Of a DNA stretch of 64,000 bases, positions 52,671-61,765 are shown piece by piece; the first letter of the stretch is position 1, and the number at the start of each line of letters is the position of its first letter. Source of the stretch: CAZHTS01 sp964535315 (GTDB lineage Bacteria > Chloroflexota > Anaerolineae > Anaerolineales > Anaerolineaceae). The notes under the pieces are model-generated. The model searched no databases. It saw only the letters and a list, made by a program, of their open reading frames with translations, and was not told the origin of the DNA. The position numbers and the translations under genes were made by a program. The DNA is taken from assembly GCA_964535315.1 (NCBI GenBank), contig CAZHTS010000018.1:1-64000 (forward strand), in the 5' to 3' direction.

Positions 52671-52818
52671 GTCGCACCTCCTAGAAATGACATCCCTTCA
52701 TCTCGACCTGTGTACCACAGGACCGATCAGCACCATGCGCACCTGCTGGGATTTCGCATTGGGGGTCAAAATGAGCTGGTCAGTGGGTCGAGATTAAGCG
52801 TTCATCCGAACAAATCCG
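52671..52818 (-). ncRNA. Structured RNA candidate between rnpM and infB
   Basis: In a cluster where other gaps are nearly zero, 148 bases separate rnpM and infB. ATCTCGACC (52700-52708) is complementary to GGTCGAGAT (52786-52794) and would close an 85-base domain. Inside it CTGTG-TAC-CACAG (52709-52721) forms a hairpin and GACC-GAT-CAGC can pair with GCTGGTC (52775-52781). No T run follows, so it is not a plain terminator. It may be a regulatory leader of infB. No known family was recognised. Confidence 0.45.
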
Positions 52819-53142
52819 TTACGTAAGACTTCCATCCTCACCAGAAACCGGGGCGGTCTCTTCATGTAATGTGGGCAGGAAAGAAACAAGATACTCGCGG
52901 TCATGATCGGTCAGTTCAATTTTCAAGGCATGGGCCAGGGCACCCTTGAGGCCGCGCTCCCAGCAAGAGCGCTGATTGTGCAGATACGCGCCCCTCCCGG
53001 CCATCTTACCGCTGGCGTCCACGCGCACGCCTTCCGGCGTGCGCACGATGCGCATCAGCGTTCGCTTGGCCAGTACCTGGCGGCACCCGACACAGGTGCG
53101 CTGGGGTACATGCTTGACACGTTTCTCAGTCTTCTTGGTCAC
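52819..53142 (-). CDS. rnpM: RNase P modulator RnpM (YlxR family)
   Basis: 107 residues. The DUF448 signature is clear: VPQRTCVGCRQVLAKRTLMRIVR, then GKMAGRGAYLHNQRSCWERGLK. In B. subtilis the protein binds RNase P RNA and modulates it. It starts at GTG, with GAGAAGAG just upstream. It sits between nusA and infB, the conserved place. Confidence 0.92.
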   Translation of the reverse strand: MTKKTEKRVKHVPQRTCVGCRQVLAKRTLMRIVRTPEGVRVDASGKMAGRGAYLHNQRSCWERGLKGALAHALKIELTDHDREYLVSFLPTLHEETAPVSGEDGSLT

Positions 53143-53160
53143 CTGCTCTTCTCAAACAAA

Positions 53161-55065
53161 CTATTCTCCCCAATCCCAGCCATCGCCGCGCTTGTGCTTC
53201 TTGTGCACCACGACGACATCGCGATCGGGGTCATACTCCACTTCGACGTGCTTGCTCTTCTTCTTCTTCTTCTTGGCGGTCTTCTTACCCGTCACCGGGT
53301 CTTCTTCTTCTTCCTCGCTGGTCTCGGCCGCGACTTCGCCCGGCTTCAACGTGAACAAGGCATCGAAGGAAGGTTCTTCTTCACCTTCTTCTTCTTCTTC
53401 ACCTTCGTCTTCGTCTTCACTCGCAGCAGCTTCTTCCTGCGCTCCTGCCAGCACCGCATTCTCCGCAACTTCCACCTGGCCGGCTTCTTCTACCGCCGGG
53501 GCAGTCACTTCAACGACGGCGGCTGTTTCTGGGGCGACAACTTTCGCCGCCTCGGGCTCCGCCACCAACGCCGCATCCAGCCGTTCCATCAGGTTGCGAA
53601 TCTCCTGCATGGCGCGCGGCCCGATACCTTGCAGCCGCAATACGTCATCTGGTTGGGTCTTCATTTGAACCGCCAGATCACCGGCCGTCATATAACCGGC
53701 CTCCTGCAGAATGTAGGCCACGTGTTCGGGTAGACCACTGTCGAGGATATTGGTATCGAAAGCGCTGGCCGGGATGCTCTTGCGCAGTTCGTTCATCGCC
53801 GCCTCTTCGGCCTTCTTCTCCGCCGGCTGGCGGGAGACGAAACGGCGTTCAACGCGATCGACGATCTGGTTCATCAGGTCGTATTCTTCCGGCGTCAGCG
53901 GGCGGCCCTCGGCCTTCTTGGCCAGGGCAGCTTCCACCGCATGCGTCCGGGCGCTTTCACTCTCGGCCATTTGCAGCAGGGCCGGGTCGCTGTGCAGCTT
54001 GTACATGGCATCCGCCGCCGCTTCAGGCAGGCTCTTGATGTCGATACGCCAGCCGGTCAGCTTGGCTGCCAGACGTGCATTCTGGCCGTCGCGCCCGATT
54101 GCCAGGCTGAGCTGATCTTCCGGCACAACCACCGTGGCGGTCTTGCCACTGGGGGCGCGCTCGTTAAGGTAAACGCCGCTCACCCGCGCCGGGCTGATGG
54201 CCTTGGCAATGTACGCCGCCGGATCGGCATTCCACTCGATCACATCGATCTTCTCATCGTGCAGTTCGCGTACAATGGCCTGGATACGCACACCGCGCAT
54301 CCCCACGCACGCCCCAACCGGGTCGATGCCGCCCTGCGTGGCCGAGACGGCCACCTTGGCGCGCTCGCCGGGCTCGCGGGCAATCGAACGAATTTCGACC
54401 ACCCCGTGATAAATCTCGGGCACTTCGTTTTCCAACAAACGGCGCAAGAAGTTGCGATGAGTGCGCGAAAGGATGATCTGCGGGCCGCGCGGCGCATCTT
54501 TGACTTCCGCCACCAGCGCACGCACGCGGTCATGAATGCGGAAACGCTCGCCGGGGATCAATTCCTTGCGCGGCATGTTCCCTTCCGCCTTCATCTCCAA
54601 CCCGATGGTCAGACCCTGGGCGTTGACCGCCTGCACCACACCGCTGACGATCTCGCCCAGTTGCTTCTCGTAGTAGTTCATCTGCGCCTGGCGCTCGGCG
54701 TCGCGGATGCGCTGCTGGATCACCTGGCGGGCAGTCTGCGCCGCCACACGACCAAAGTCGCGCGGCGTGCTCTCCACCACCACCATCATGCCAATCTCAG
54801 CTTCCGGATTATAACGGCGCGCTTCGGCCACGGTGACCTCAGTGCGCGTGTCCTGTACAGAGTCGACCACTTCCTTCTCTGCCAGGATGATCAATTTTCC
54901 TGTATCGGGGTCAATCTTGGCCTCCACATGCTGAGCGTTAGAAGCGTTCACCGCCCGCCGGTACGCCGAAACCATAGCCGACTCAAGCGCCTTTAGAATG
55001 ACTTCCTTGGGCAGTTGTTTTTCTTCCAAAACTTCATTGAAAGCCAGAGTAAACTCGTTTTTCAT
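53161..55065 (-). CDS. nusA: Transcription factor NusA with long acidic C-terminal extension
   Basis: 634 residues. The N-domain (1-125) binds RNA polymerase; an S1 domain lies at about 130-200, then two KH domains to about 345 (VGACVGMRGVRIQAIVRELHDEKIDVIEW; LSLAIGRDGQNARLAAKLTGWRIDI). After a linker there is one helix-hairpin-helix repeat (AYILQEAGYMTAGDLAVQMK..LQGIGPRAMQEI, about 460-505), then a Glu/Asp-rich tail, a Lys run and a conserved-looking end (VVVVHKKHKRGDGWDWGE). NusA controls pausing, termination and rRNA antitermination. rimP, its usual upstream neighbour, is absent. The ribosome binding site (GGAG) is 10 bases from the ATG. Confidence 0.95.
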   Translation of the reverse strand: MKNEFTLAFNEVLEEKQLPKEVILKALESAMVSAYRRAVNASNAQHVEAKIDPDTGKLIILAEKEVVDSVQDTRTEVTVAEARRYNPEAEIGMMVVVESTPRDFGRVAAQTARQVIQQRIRDAERQAQMNYYEKQLGEIVSGVVQAVNAQGLTIGLEMKAEGNMPRKELIPGERFRIHDRVRALVAEVKDAPRGPQIILSRTHRNFLRRLLENEVPEIYHGVVEIRSIAREPGERAKVAVSATQGGIDPVGACVGMRGVRIQAIVRELHDEKIDVIEWNADPAAYIAKAISPARVSGVYLNERAPSGKTATVVVPEDQLSLAIGRDGQNARLAAKLTGWRIDIKSLPEAAADAMYKLHSDPALLQMAESESARTHAVEAALAKKAEGRPLTPEEYDLMNQIVDRVERRFVSRQPAEKKAEEAAMNELRKSIPASAFDTNILDSGLPEHVAYILQEAGYMTAGDLAVQMKTQPDDVLRLQGIGPRAMQEIRNLMERLDAALVAEPEAAKVVAPETAAVVEVTAPAVEEAGQVEVAENAVLAGAQEEAAASEDEDEGEEEEEGEEEPSFDALFTLKPGEVAAETSEEEEEDPVTGKKTAKKKKKKSKHVEVEYDPDRDVVVVHKKHKRGDGWDWGE

Positions 55066-55102
55066 TCCTACTCAACTCCAAAACCGACCCATTATGACGC
55101 AG

Positions 55103-55125
55103 AAAAGTGGGGGGCGCCCACTTTT
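55103..55125. repeat. Hairpin upstream of nusA
   Basis: AAAAGTGGG (55103-55111) pairs with CCCACTTTT (55117-55125), loop GGGCG. It lies in the likely nusA leader, 38 bases before the ATG, and could be part of NusA feedback control. On the plus strand it would precede the GH13 gene. Confidence 0.5.
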
Positions 55126-55247
55126 CGTTGCACAACGTAATGTGTGCTTATTTTAACATACAAGCCCACAGGGCGCAAGGTTTTGATTGCGCCATCTTTT
55201 TTATCCCAAAATCATTTGCATGCCCCGCAAAAAGCCTCCAAAGCAGA

Positions 55248-55253
55248 TATAAT
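55248..55253 (+). promoter_or_regulatory. -10 box of the GH13 operon
   Basis: TATAAT 31 bases before the GTG start of the GH13 gene. The -35 region is weak. Confidence 0.5.
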
Positions 55254-55284
55254 AGGGCTCACGGTAGTCCAGGAGGAACCGAAC

Positions 55285-56910
55285 GTGACCCCAACCCCCT
55301 CTCCGTGGTGGCAAAACGGTATCATCTATCAGATCTACCCGCGCTCCTTTGCCGATAGCAACGGCGACGGCGTCGGCGATCTCAACGGCATCACCGCTCA
55401 CCTCGATTATCTCACCGGCCTGGGTGTGGACGCCATCTGGCTTTCCCCCATCTACCCCTCGCCGGACGTGGATTTCGGCTACGACGTCAGCGATTACACC
55501 GCCATCCATCCCCTGTATGGCACGCTCGCAGACTTCGACCGCCTGCTCGCCGCCGCCCACGCCCGCGGCATCCACGTCGTGCTCGACCTGGTGCTCAACC
55601 ACACCTCCGACCAGCACCCCTGGTTTCAGGCCGCCCTCAGCAGCCGCGACGACGAGCACCGCTCCTGGTATCTGTGGCGTGACCCCAAACCCGACGGCGG
55701 GCCGCCCAATAACTGGCAGGCGGTTTTTGGCGGCGGCGGCTGGCAGTTTGACCCCGCCAGCGGGCAGTATTACTTCCACATGTTCTACCCGCAGCAGCCC
55801 GACCTGAACTGGCGTAACCCCGCCGCACACCAGGCCCTGCTGGATGTCTTCCGCTTCTGGCTCGCCCGCGGCGTGGATGGTTTCCGCCTGGATGTTTTCA
55901 ACGCCTTCTACAAACACGCCGACCTGCCCGACAACCCGCCCGCCTTCGGGCTGCGCGCCTTCGACCGCCAGCAGCACCGCTACGACATCGACCAGCCCGA
56001 AATGCTGCCCCTCCTGGCCGAGATCCGCCAGTTACTGGACGCCTGCCCCGAGGAAAAATATGCCGTGGGTGAAACCTTTCTGGGCAACCCCGAACGCGCC
56101 GCCCACTACTGCGGCCCCAACCGCCTGCACGCCACCTTCAACTTCGAGTTCCTCAAATGCCGCTGGCGCCCCAGTCAGTTTCTGCACGCCATCCAACGCT
56201 GGGAACACGCCCTCGAGCCCGAAGCCTGGCCGACCTACGTACTCAACAATCACGATACCCCCCGTTCGGCCAGCCGCTACGCTCAGGGCGAGGACGACGA
56301 GCGTCTCAAAGTCGCCGCCATGCTCCTGCTCACCCAACGCGGCACCCCCTTCCTTTATTATGGCGAAGAAATCGGCCAGCGCGACATCCCCATCACCCGC
56401 AGCCAGATCCGTGACCCCATCGGCAAACGCTACTGGCCCTTCTTCATCGGCCGCGACGGCTGCCGCGCCCCGATGCAATGGGACGCCAGTCCCAACGCCG
56501 GCTTCTCCCCGGCGCCACCCTGGCTGCCCGTCCACCGCGACTATACGCAGCGCAACGTCCAGGCCCAACAGTCCGACCCCAATTCGCTCTACCACTTCTA
56601 CCGCCGCCTGATCCAGCTGCGCCGCGAATACCCTGCCCTGCGCCAGGGGCTCTTCCTGCCGCTGACCTATGAACCACGTCTGCTGCTGGCCTATCTGCGC
56701 CAGACCAGCGAACAAACCGTACTGGTGGCCCTCAACTTCGGGCGCTTCAAGCGCCGTCTGGTGCTTGGCCCGCAACTGGCGCGCGCCCCCTGGAAACTGC
56801 TGCTCTCCAACCGCCGCACGCAGCTTGCCCCCTTACAATCGGGGCTGCTGCCGCTGGCGCCCAACGAGGCCTGCCTGCTCGTCCTGGACAGTCCTCTACC
56901 TACCCATTAA
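55285..56910 (+). CDS. GH13 alpha-glucosidase (oligo-1,6-glucosidase type)
   Basis: 541 residues, cytosolic. GH13 regions: I DLVLNHTS, II GFRLDVFN (nucleophile Asp), III VGETFLG (acid/base Glu), IV NNHDTPR (transition-state Asp). The start GIIYQIYPRSFADSNGDGVGDLNGI matches the exo-acting alpha-glucosidase/oligo-1,6-glucosidase/trehalose synthase branch. It should release glucose from short alpha-glucans or isomaltose-like sugars. GTG at 55285 is chosen because AGGAGG lies eight bases upstream; the frame stays open 47 codons further without support. It heads a plus-strand operon of five genes. Confidence 0.93.
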   Translation: MTPTPSPWWQNGIIYQIYPRSFADSNGDGVGDLNGITAHLDYLTGLGVDAIWLSPIYPSPDVDFGYDVSDYTAIHPLYGTLADFDRLLAAAHARGIHVVLDLVLNHTSDQHPWFQAALSSRDDEHRSWYLWRDPKPDGGPPNNWQAVFGGGGWQFDPASGQYYFHMFYPQQPDLNWRNPAAHQALLDVFRFWLARGVDGFRLDVFNAFYKHADLPDNPPAFGLRAFDRQQHRYDIDQPEMLPLLAEIRQLLDACPEEKYAVGETFLGNPERAAHYCGPNRLHATFNFEFLKCRWRPSQFLHAIQRWEHALEPEAWPTYVLNNHDTPRSASRYAQGEDDERLKVAAMLLLTQRGTPFLYYGEEIGQRDIPITRSQIRDPIGKRYWPFFIGRDGCRAPMQWDASPNAGFSPAPPWLPVHRDYTQRNVQAQQSDPNSLYHFYRRLIQLRREYPALRQGLFLPLTYEPRLLLAYLRQTSEQTVLVALNFGRFKRRLVLGPQLARAPWKLLLSNRRTQLAPLQSGLLPLAPNEACLLVLDSPLPTH

Positions 56911-56925
56911 AACTTTAATCGAGCG

Positions 56926-58311
56926 ATGAAAACCATCACCCTGCCCCCTTTTCTAAAATTCTTGCGTTCCAAATGGGATCTTGCCGTCGTGCTGCTGATC
57001 ATCCTGGCCTCCATCGGCCTGCGTCTCAGCCTGTATACCGACCCGCGCCTCTCCATCGGCGCCGACGATTCGAAATCATACCTCAAGGTTTCACAGTTAC
57101 CCCTGACCAGTTGGGAATTTTTCACTGCCCGCCGCCCTTTCACCCTGCCGCTGTTCTTTAAGGCCCTCGCCCCGGCCGGCGGGCACGAATTGACCGTCAT
57201 CAGCCAGCCCGCCGCCCACACCGACCAGAAATACAAAAAACTGCAACCCGGTCTGGATCGCGTGGCCGTAGCGCAGATGATCATCGCCATCTTCTCCTGG
57301 AGCCTGCTGACCTGGGTCGTCGCCCGGCGCCTGCGTTCCTGGCTGGTGCGCATCCTCTCCGCCCTGTTCATCATGGGCTTTGCCTTCACCCCCCCCGTAG
57401 CCGACTGGGACAGCGTGCTCATGTCCGAGTCGCTGGCCTTTTCATTGTTCGCCCTGCTGATGGCAATCACCATCGAGCTGATCTTCCGCATCCTCCAGGA
57501 AGGCAAACACATCTCGCTGTGGAGCAAAATCCTGCTCGGGCTGTGGGCGTTGGTGGTGCTCTTCTGGGCCTTCATCCGCGACACCAACTCGTACGCCATC
57601 CTCATAACCGCCCTGGCCCTGGGCGCGGCGCTGATCGTCCCCGTCACCCGCCGCAGACTGCCGCTCCGGCCGCTCATCCTGCTCATCGTTGCCATGCTCG
57701 GCGTGTACACCTTCCACGACGTGACCTACAAGGCCAGTCACCGCTTCGGCCTGTCCTTCTTCAATCTCTACCGCTCCTACATGAAGGGTTCCGAACTGCG
57801 CCGCGAGTTCTTCCTCTCGCGCGGCATGCCCCCCAGCAATTACATCGCCTGGGCCGACGACAACGGCGCCCGCGTCTATGGCAGCTTCCTGCTCTCGCAC
57901 CCCGGTTTTGTCTTCTACACCTTTTACGACCGCAGCGAAGACATCTTCAGCGAGAACCTGCAACCCTTCTTCTTTGAAAACCCCATCGGCACGCGCGGCC
58001 GGTTGATCACCCTGGGCAGTATGCTGCACCCCAAATCCAGCGTCGTCCTGCCGCTCGTCTCGCTGCAAACCCTGTTGATCCTTTTTGCCTGGCTCAAGAA
58101 CCGCACCCGCTGGCGCACCGGCTGGGGGATCTTCGTCGCCTGGCTGTACGCCACCGAGGTGATCATGCTCGGCGTCAGTTTCTTCGGCGATAGCTACGGC
58201 ATCATCCGCCACACCATGGGCGCCACCGTCTTCATGCGCTTCTCGATCTGGCTGCTTTCCCTGATCATCGCCGAATTCAGCCTCTTCCCCGCCCAGGAGC
58301 AAACGGCTTGA
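56926..58311 (+). CDS. Multi-pass membrane protein, possible GT-C glycosyltransferase
   Basis: 461 residues with 9-11 membrane helices. The first outer loop holds GADDSKSYL, with an acidic pair after helix 1, as in GT-C (GT39-like) lipid-linked sugar transferases; the assignment is by topology and this pair only. Other loops are rich in aromatic and basic residues (YRSYMKGSELRREFF). No signal for a specific substrate. It begins 15 bases after the GH13 stop, and its own stop overlaps the next gene's TTG start by four bases. Confidence 0.65.
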   Translation: MKTITLPPFLKFLRSKWDLAVVLLIILASIGLRLSLYTDPRLSIGADDSKSYLKVSQLPLTSWEFFTARRPFTLPLFFKALAPAGGHELTVISQPAAHTDQKYKKLQPGLDRVAVAQMIIAIFSWSLLTWVVARRLRSWLVRILSALFIMGFAFTPPVADWDSVLMSESLAFSLFALLMAITIELIFRILQEGKHISLWSKILLGLWALVVLFWAFIRDTNSYAILITALALGAALIVPVTRRRLPLRPLILLIVAMLGVYTFHDVTYKASHRFGLSFFNLYRSYMKGSELRREFFLSRGMPPSNYIAWADDNGARVYGSFLLSHPGFVFYTFYDRSEDIFSENLQPFFFENPIGTRGRLITLGSMLHPKSSVVLPLVSLQTLLILFAWLKNRTRWRTGWGIFVAWLYATEVIMLGVSFFGDSYGIIRHTMGATVFMRFSIWLLSLIIAEFSLFPAQEQTA

Positions 58312-59345
58312 ACTCACCCACCGCCCCCCGCCGGCGCATCCGCGACTGGATGCCTATCCCCGACCGCTACCAGCCCGGCCCGCGCAACACCATCAGCGAC
58401 GTGCCCGGCGTGCAGGTCGGCCACCACACCCTGATCGAAGGCCAGGACATCCGCACCGGGGTGACCATCCTGCGCCCTCATGCCGGCGACCCATTTCAGC
58501 TGCGCTGCCCGTGCGCCGTTTCCACCGGCAACGGCTACGGCAAGCTGGCCGGCTCGGAACAGATCGACGAACTGGGCGAGTTGGAAAGCCTGATCGGCCT
58601 GACCAACACGCTTTCGGTGGCGCAGGTACTGCAAGGTATCCTCGAGTATCATCTGGCCCAACTGCCCGCCATCCGCTCGATCAACGTCGTGGTCGGCGAG
58701 ACCAACGACGGTTTCCTCAACGACATCCGCGCCTGCCGCATCCGCCCACAGCACGCACTGGCCGCCATCCGGGCCTGCAGCGCCGAGGTGGCAGAGGGCG
58801 CCGTCGGCGCCGGCTGCGGGACGGTGTGCTTCGGGTATAAGGGCGGCATCGGCAGCGCCTCGCGCTGCATCCCGCCCGGCGTTAGCGGCGAGGAACGTCC
58901 CTATCACATCGGCGCCCTGGTGCAGAGCAACTACGGTGGGCAGCTCAACCTGTACGGCCGCCCCCTGCCCTCCGGCCAGCCGCAAAACGTCGCCCCGGCG
59001 GGTTCTTGCATGATCGTGCTGGCCTGCGACGCCCCGCTGGACGCACGCCAGTTACGCCGCCTGGCGCGGCGCGGCATCCTCGGCCTGGCTTACACCGGCT
59101 CGTGCCTGCGCCACGGCAGCGGTGATTTCTGCATCGCCTTTTCCAACCACGCCGCCAACCTGCGCCGCTGGGATCAGCGCCGCACGCGCCGGGTTGAAGT
59201 CCTCTGCGACGAACAACTCGACCCCTTCTTTGAAGCCGCCGTCGAAACGGTGCGCGAGGCCATCTACAACTCACTATGCATGGCAACCGCCATGAACGGC
59301 GTGGCAGGTCACGCCGTCGCCGCCCTGGATGTGCCGGTCGTATGA
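58308..59345 (+). CDS. P1/DmpA family aminopeptidase (S58)
   Basis: 345 residues. DmpA-type Ntn-hydrolase: NTISDVPGVQVGHHTL at the start, VVGETNDGFLNDI, GAGCGTVCFGYKGGIGSASR, and APAGSCMIVLACDAPL, where the Gly-Ser bond is the expected self-cleavage site that frees the catalytic Ser. RHGSGDFCIAFS near 265 completes the site. Relatives remove N-terminal D- or beta-amino acids from peptides. It starts at TTG, overlapping the previous stop, with GGAG nine bases upstream. Its stop overlaps the UvrA-like gene (ATGA). Confidence 0.92.
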   Translation: MNSPTAPRRRIRDWMPIPDRYQPGPRNTISDVPGVQVGHHTLIEGQDIRTGVTILRPHAGDPFQLRCPCAVSTGNGYGKLAGSEQIDELGELESLIGLTNTLSVAQVLQGILEYHLAQLPAIRSINVVVGETNDGFLNDIRACRIRPQHALAAIRACSAEVAEGAVGAGCGTVCFGYKGGIGSASRCIPPGVSGEERPYHIGALVQSNYGGQLNLYGRPLPSGQPQNVAPAGSCMIVLACDAPLDARQLRRLARRGILGLAYTGSCLRHGSGDFCIAFSNHAANLRRWDQRRTRRVEVLCDEQLDPFFEAAVETVREAIYNSLCMATAMNGVAGHAVAALDVPVV

Positions 59346-61765
59346 ACTCGCCCAGCGACCAGATCCAGATCACCGGCGCCTGCCTGCACAATCTCAAAGA
59401 CATCGACGTCGCCATCCCCAAGAACAAACTGGTCGTTCTGACCGGCGTCAGCGGTTCGGGCAAATCCACCCTGGCCTTCGACCTGATCTTCGCCGAGGGC
59501 CGCCGGCGCTACCTGCAGGCGCTCGGTATGATCTCTGACCTGGCCGAAGACATCGGCTGCCAGCGCATCACCGGGCTGGGGCCCACCATCGCCGTCCAGC
59601 AGGGCATCATCCGCCAGAGCAACCCACGCTCCACGGTGGGCAGTCGCTCCGGCATCTTCACCTTCCTGCGCATGCTCTACGTCCACGAAGGCCAGCGCGC
59701 CTGCCCCGGCTGCGGCGCACTGGGGCGCGCCAACGCCCCCTGCCCCCACTGCCAGGCGCCCGCCGCCGGGCTGCACAGCGCCTATTTCTCGCCCAATTCC
59801 AGTTCGGGCATGTGCCTGCAATGCGAGGGACGCGGCTATCTTTACGAACTGAACATGACCCGCCTGGTGCCCACCCCCGAGACCACGCTGCGCCAGTTGC
59901 TCAACAACGCCGGCTCGCAGTCCACCTTCCAGTACCTGCTCAAGGGCATGCTCAAAGAATACGCCGACCTGCCCTACGCTCAGGCGCCCGAGGCGGCCCG
60001 CCAACACCTGCTCTATGGCCTCCAGCTTCACGATGGCCGGGTCAGTCACAACCTGTTCGACCATCTGCGCTGGAAACTGCACAAGGGGCGCGACGTCCAG
60101 GGCTGCATCCGGCGCCTGCCCTGCCCGGCCTGCCAGGCGTCGCGCCTGGGTGAAGAGGCCCGCCAGGTCACCCTGGCCGGCCAACACATCGGCCAGTTGA
60201 GCGAACTGACCCTGCTCGATCTGAGCGCATGGATGCAGCGGCTGCCCCAACACCAGCCGCTCTCGCCGCTGGGCCGCAACCTGCTGGGCGAAGTCTGCCA
60301 GCGCCTGGACACCCTGGCCGGTCACGGGCTGGGCCACCTGACCCTCTATCGCGAGACGCCCTCGTTGAGCGGCGGAGAACTGCAACGATTGTTTCTGGCC
60401 AGTCACGTCACCGCTCAAATGGACTCGCTGATTTACATTCTCGACGAACCCACCGTCGGGCTGCACGAGATCGAAAAAGGCCGCCTGTTGCAGCAGCTGC
60501 ACAGCCTGCGCGCTCAGGGCAACACCGTCATCCTGGTGGAACACGACCCCGGCCTGATTGCCGCCGCCGAACACGTCATCGACATCGGCCCGTTGGCCGG
60601 GCGGGCCGGCGGACAGATCGTCTACCAGGGCGATTACGCCGGCCTGCTGGCCGAGCCCGCCTCGCTCAGCGGTCAATACCTGTCCGGTCGCCAGGCGCTC
60701 CCGCCTCGCCCCCCCGCCGGCGACCTGACCGGCCATCCCCGCCTGCACCTGCAAGAGGTCAGCACGCACAACCTGTGCGCCGTCAGCGTCGACATTCCGC
60801 TGGGCGCGCTGGTCGGCGTGGCCGGGGTATCGGGCAGCGGCAAGAGTTCGCTGATCATGAAAACGCTCGTCCCGCTGCTGGAAAAGCACTTCAACACCCC
60901 GCCCGTCGCCCACCCGGCAGAGAACGAAGAGGAAGAAGAACTTCCCGGCGACGGGCCTTTCTCCGGCCGGCTGGAAGGCTGCCAGCACCTGGCCGGCTTC
61001 AGCGCCGTCTCACAGAGCCCCATTGGGCGCAATGACAACTCCAACCCCGCCACCTACCTGGGCATCTGGGATACCATCCGCAAAGTGTATGCCCGCCTGC
61101 CCGAAGCGCAGGCGTTGGGCTACGGGCCGGGGCATTTTTCCTTCAACGCCGCCGGCGCCTGCCCCACCTGTTCGGGCAGCGGCAAACAGCGCCTCTGGCT
61201 GGGCAGCGCCTTTTTTGCCACCAACCCCTGCCCGCAATGCCAGGGGCGGCGCTTTAACGATGCGGTGCTGCAAATCCGCTGGCGGGGCAAGAACATCCTG
61301 GACGTACTCTCGCTGTCGGCCGCCGAAGCGTTGGCGGTCTTTGCCGAGTTCCCCGCCGTCTGCCGCACCCTCGAAACGCTGGTGCGCAGCGGCATGGGCT
61401 ATATCCTCCTCGGCCAGCCGGCGCCCACCCTGAGCGGCGGCGAGGCGCAGCGCATCAAACTGGCCGCCGAACTCTGCCGGCCGCGCAAGGGCCACATTCT
61501 CTACATCTTCGACGAACCCACCACCGGTCTCAGCCTGTACGACACCACCTTCCTGCTCAGGCTGCTCGACGAACTGGTGCGCCAGGGCAACTCGGCGCTG
61601 GTGATCGAACACGACCCGCTCACCCTGGCGCGCTGCGACTGGATCGTCGAACTTGGGCCGGGCGGCGGCAGCCAGGGCGGCCAGATCATCGCCGCCGGTA
61701 CGCCTCACGACCTGCGTCACAACCCCGCCTCACGCCTGGGGCCTTACCTGCCCGCCCTGCCATGA
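59342..61765 (+). CDS. UvrA-like excinuclease ATPase (UvrA2 type)
   Basis: 807 residues against about 940 for housekeeping UvrA. Two ABC modules: Walker A GVSGSGKST (about 35-43) and GVSGSGKSS (about 500-508); signatures PSLSGGELQRL and PTLSGGEAQRI; Walker B regions YILDEPTVGLH and YIFDEPTTGLS. Zinc modules: CPGCG...CPHC near 121-138 and CPTCSGSGK...CPQCQGRR near 606-634. The insertion that binds UvrB seems shortened. UvrA2 proteins are linked to resistance against DNA-damaging drugs. Here it overlaps a DmpA peptidase and a beta-lactamase-fold gene by four bases each. Confidence 0.9.
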   Translation: MNSPSDQIQITGACLHNLKDIDVAIPKNKLVVLTGVSGSGKSTLAFDLIFAEGRRRYLQALGMISDLAEDIGCQRITGLGPTIAVQQGIIRQSNPRSTVGSRSGIFTFLRMLYVHEGQRACPGCGALGRANAPCPHCQAPAAGLHSAYFSPNSSSGMCLQCEGRGYLYELNMTRLVPTPETTLRQLLNNAGSQSTFQYLLKGMLKEYADLPYAQAPEAARQHLLYGLQLHDGRVSHNLFDHLRWKLHKGRDVQGCIRRLPCPACQASRLGEEARQVTLAGQHIGQLSELTLLDLSAWMQRLPQHQPLSPLGRNLLGEVCQRLDTLAGHGLGHLTLYRETPSLSGGELQRLFLASHVTAQMDSLIYILDEPTVGLHEIEKGRLLQQLHSLRAQGNTVILVEHDPGLIAAAEHVIDIGPLAGRAGGQIVYQGDYAGLLAEPASLSGQYLSGRQALPPRPPAGDLTGHPRLHLQEVSTHNLCAVSVDIPLGALVGVAGVSGSGKSSLIMKTLVPLLEKHFNTPPVAHPAENEEEEELPGDGPFSGRLEGCQHLAGFSAVSQSPIGRNDNSNPATYLGIWDTIRKVYARLPEAQALGYGPGHFSFNAAGACPTCSGSGKQRLWLGSAFFATNPCPQCQGRRFNDAVLQIRWRGKNILDVLSLSAAEALAVFAEFPAVCRTLETLVRSGMGYILLGQPAPTLSGGEAQRIKLAAELCRPRKGHILYIFDEPTTGLSLYDTTFLLRLLDELVRQGNSALVIEHDPLTLARCDWIVELGPGGGSQGGQIIAAGTPHDLRHNPASRLGPYLPALP

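Noticed and set aside
53380..53420. TTC-rich simple repeat
   Set aside because: It is the codon run for the Glu-rich tail of NusA read on the other strand.
59309..60988. 559-residue minus-strand frame
   Set aside because: Antisense to the UvrA-like gene; GC-bias product.
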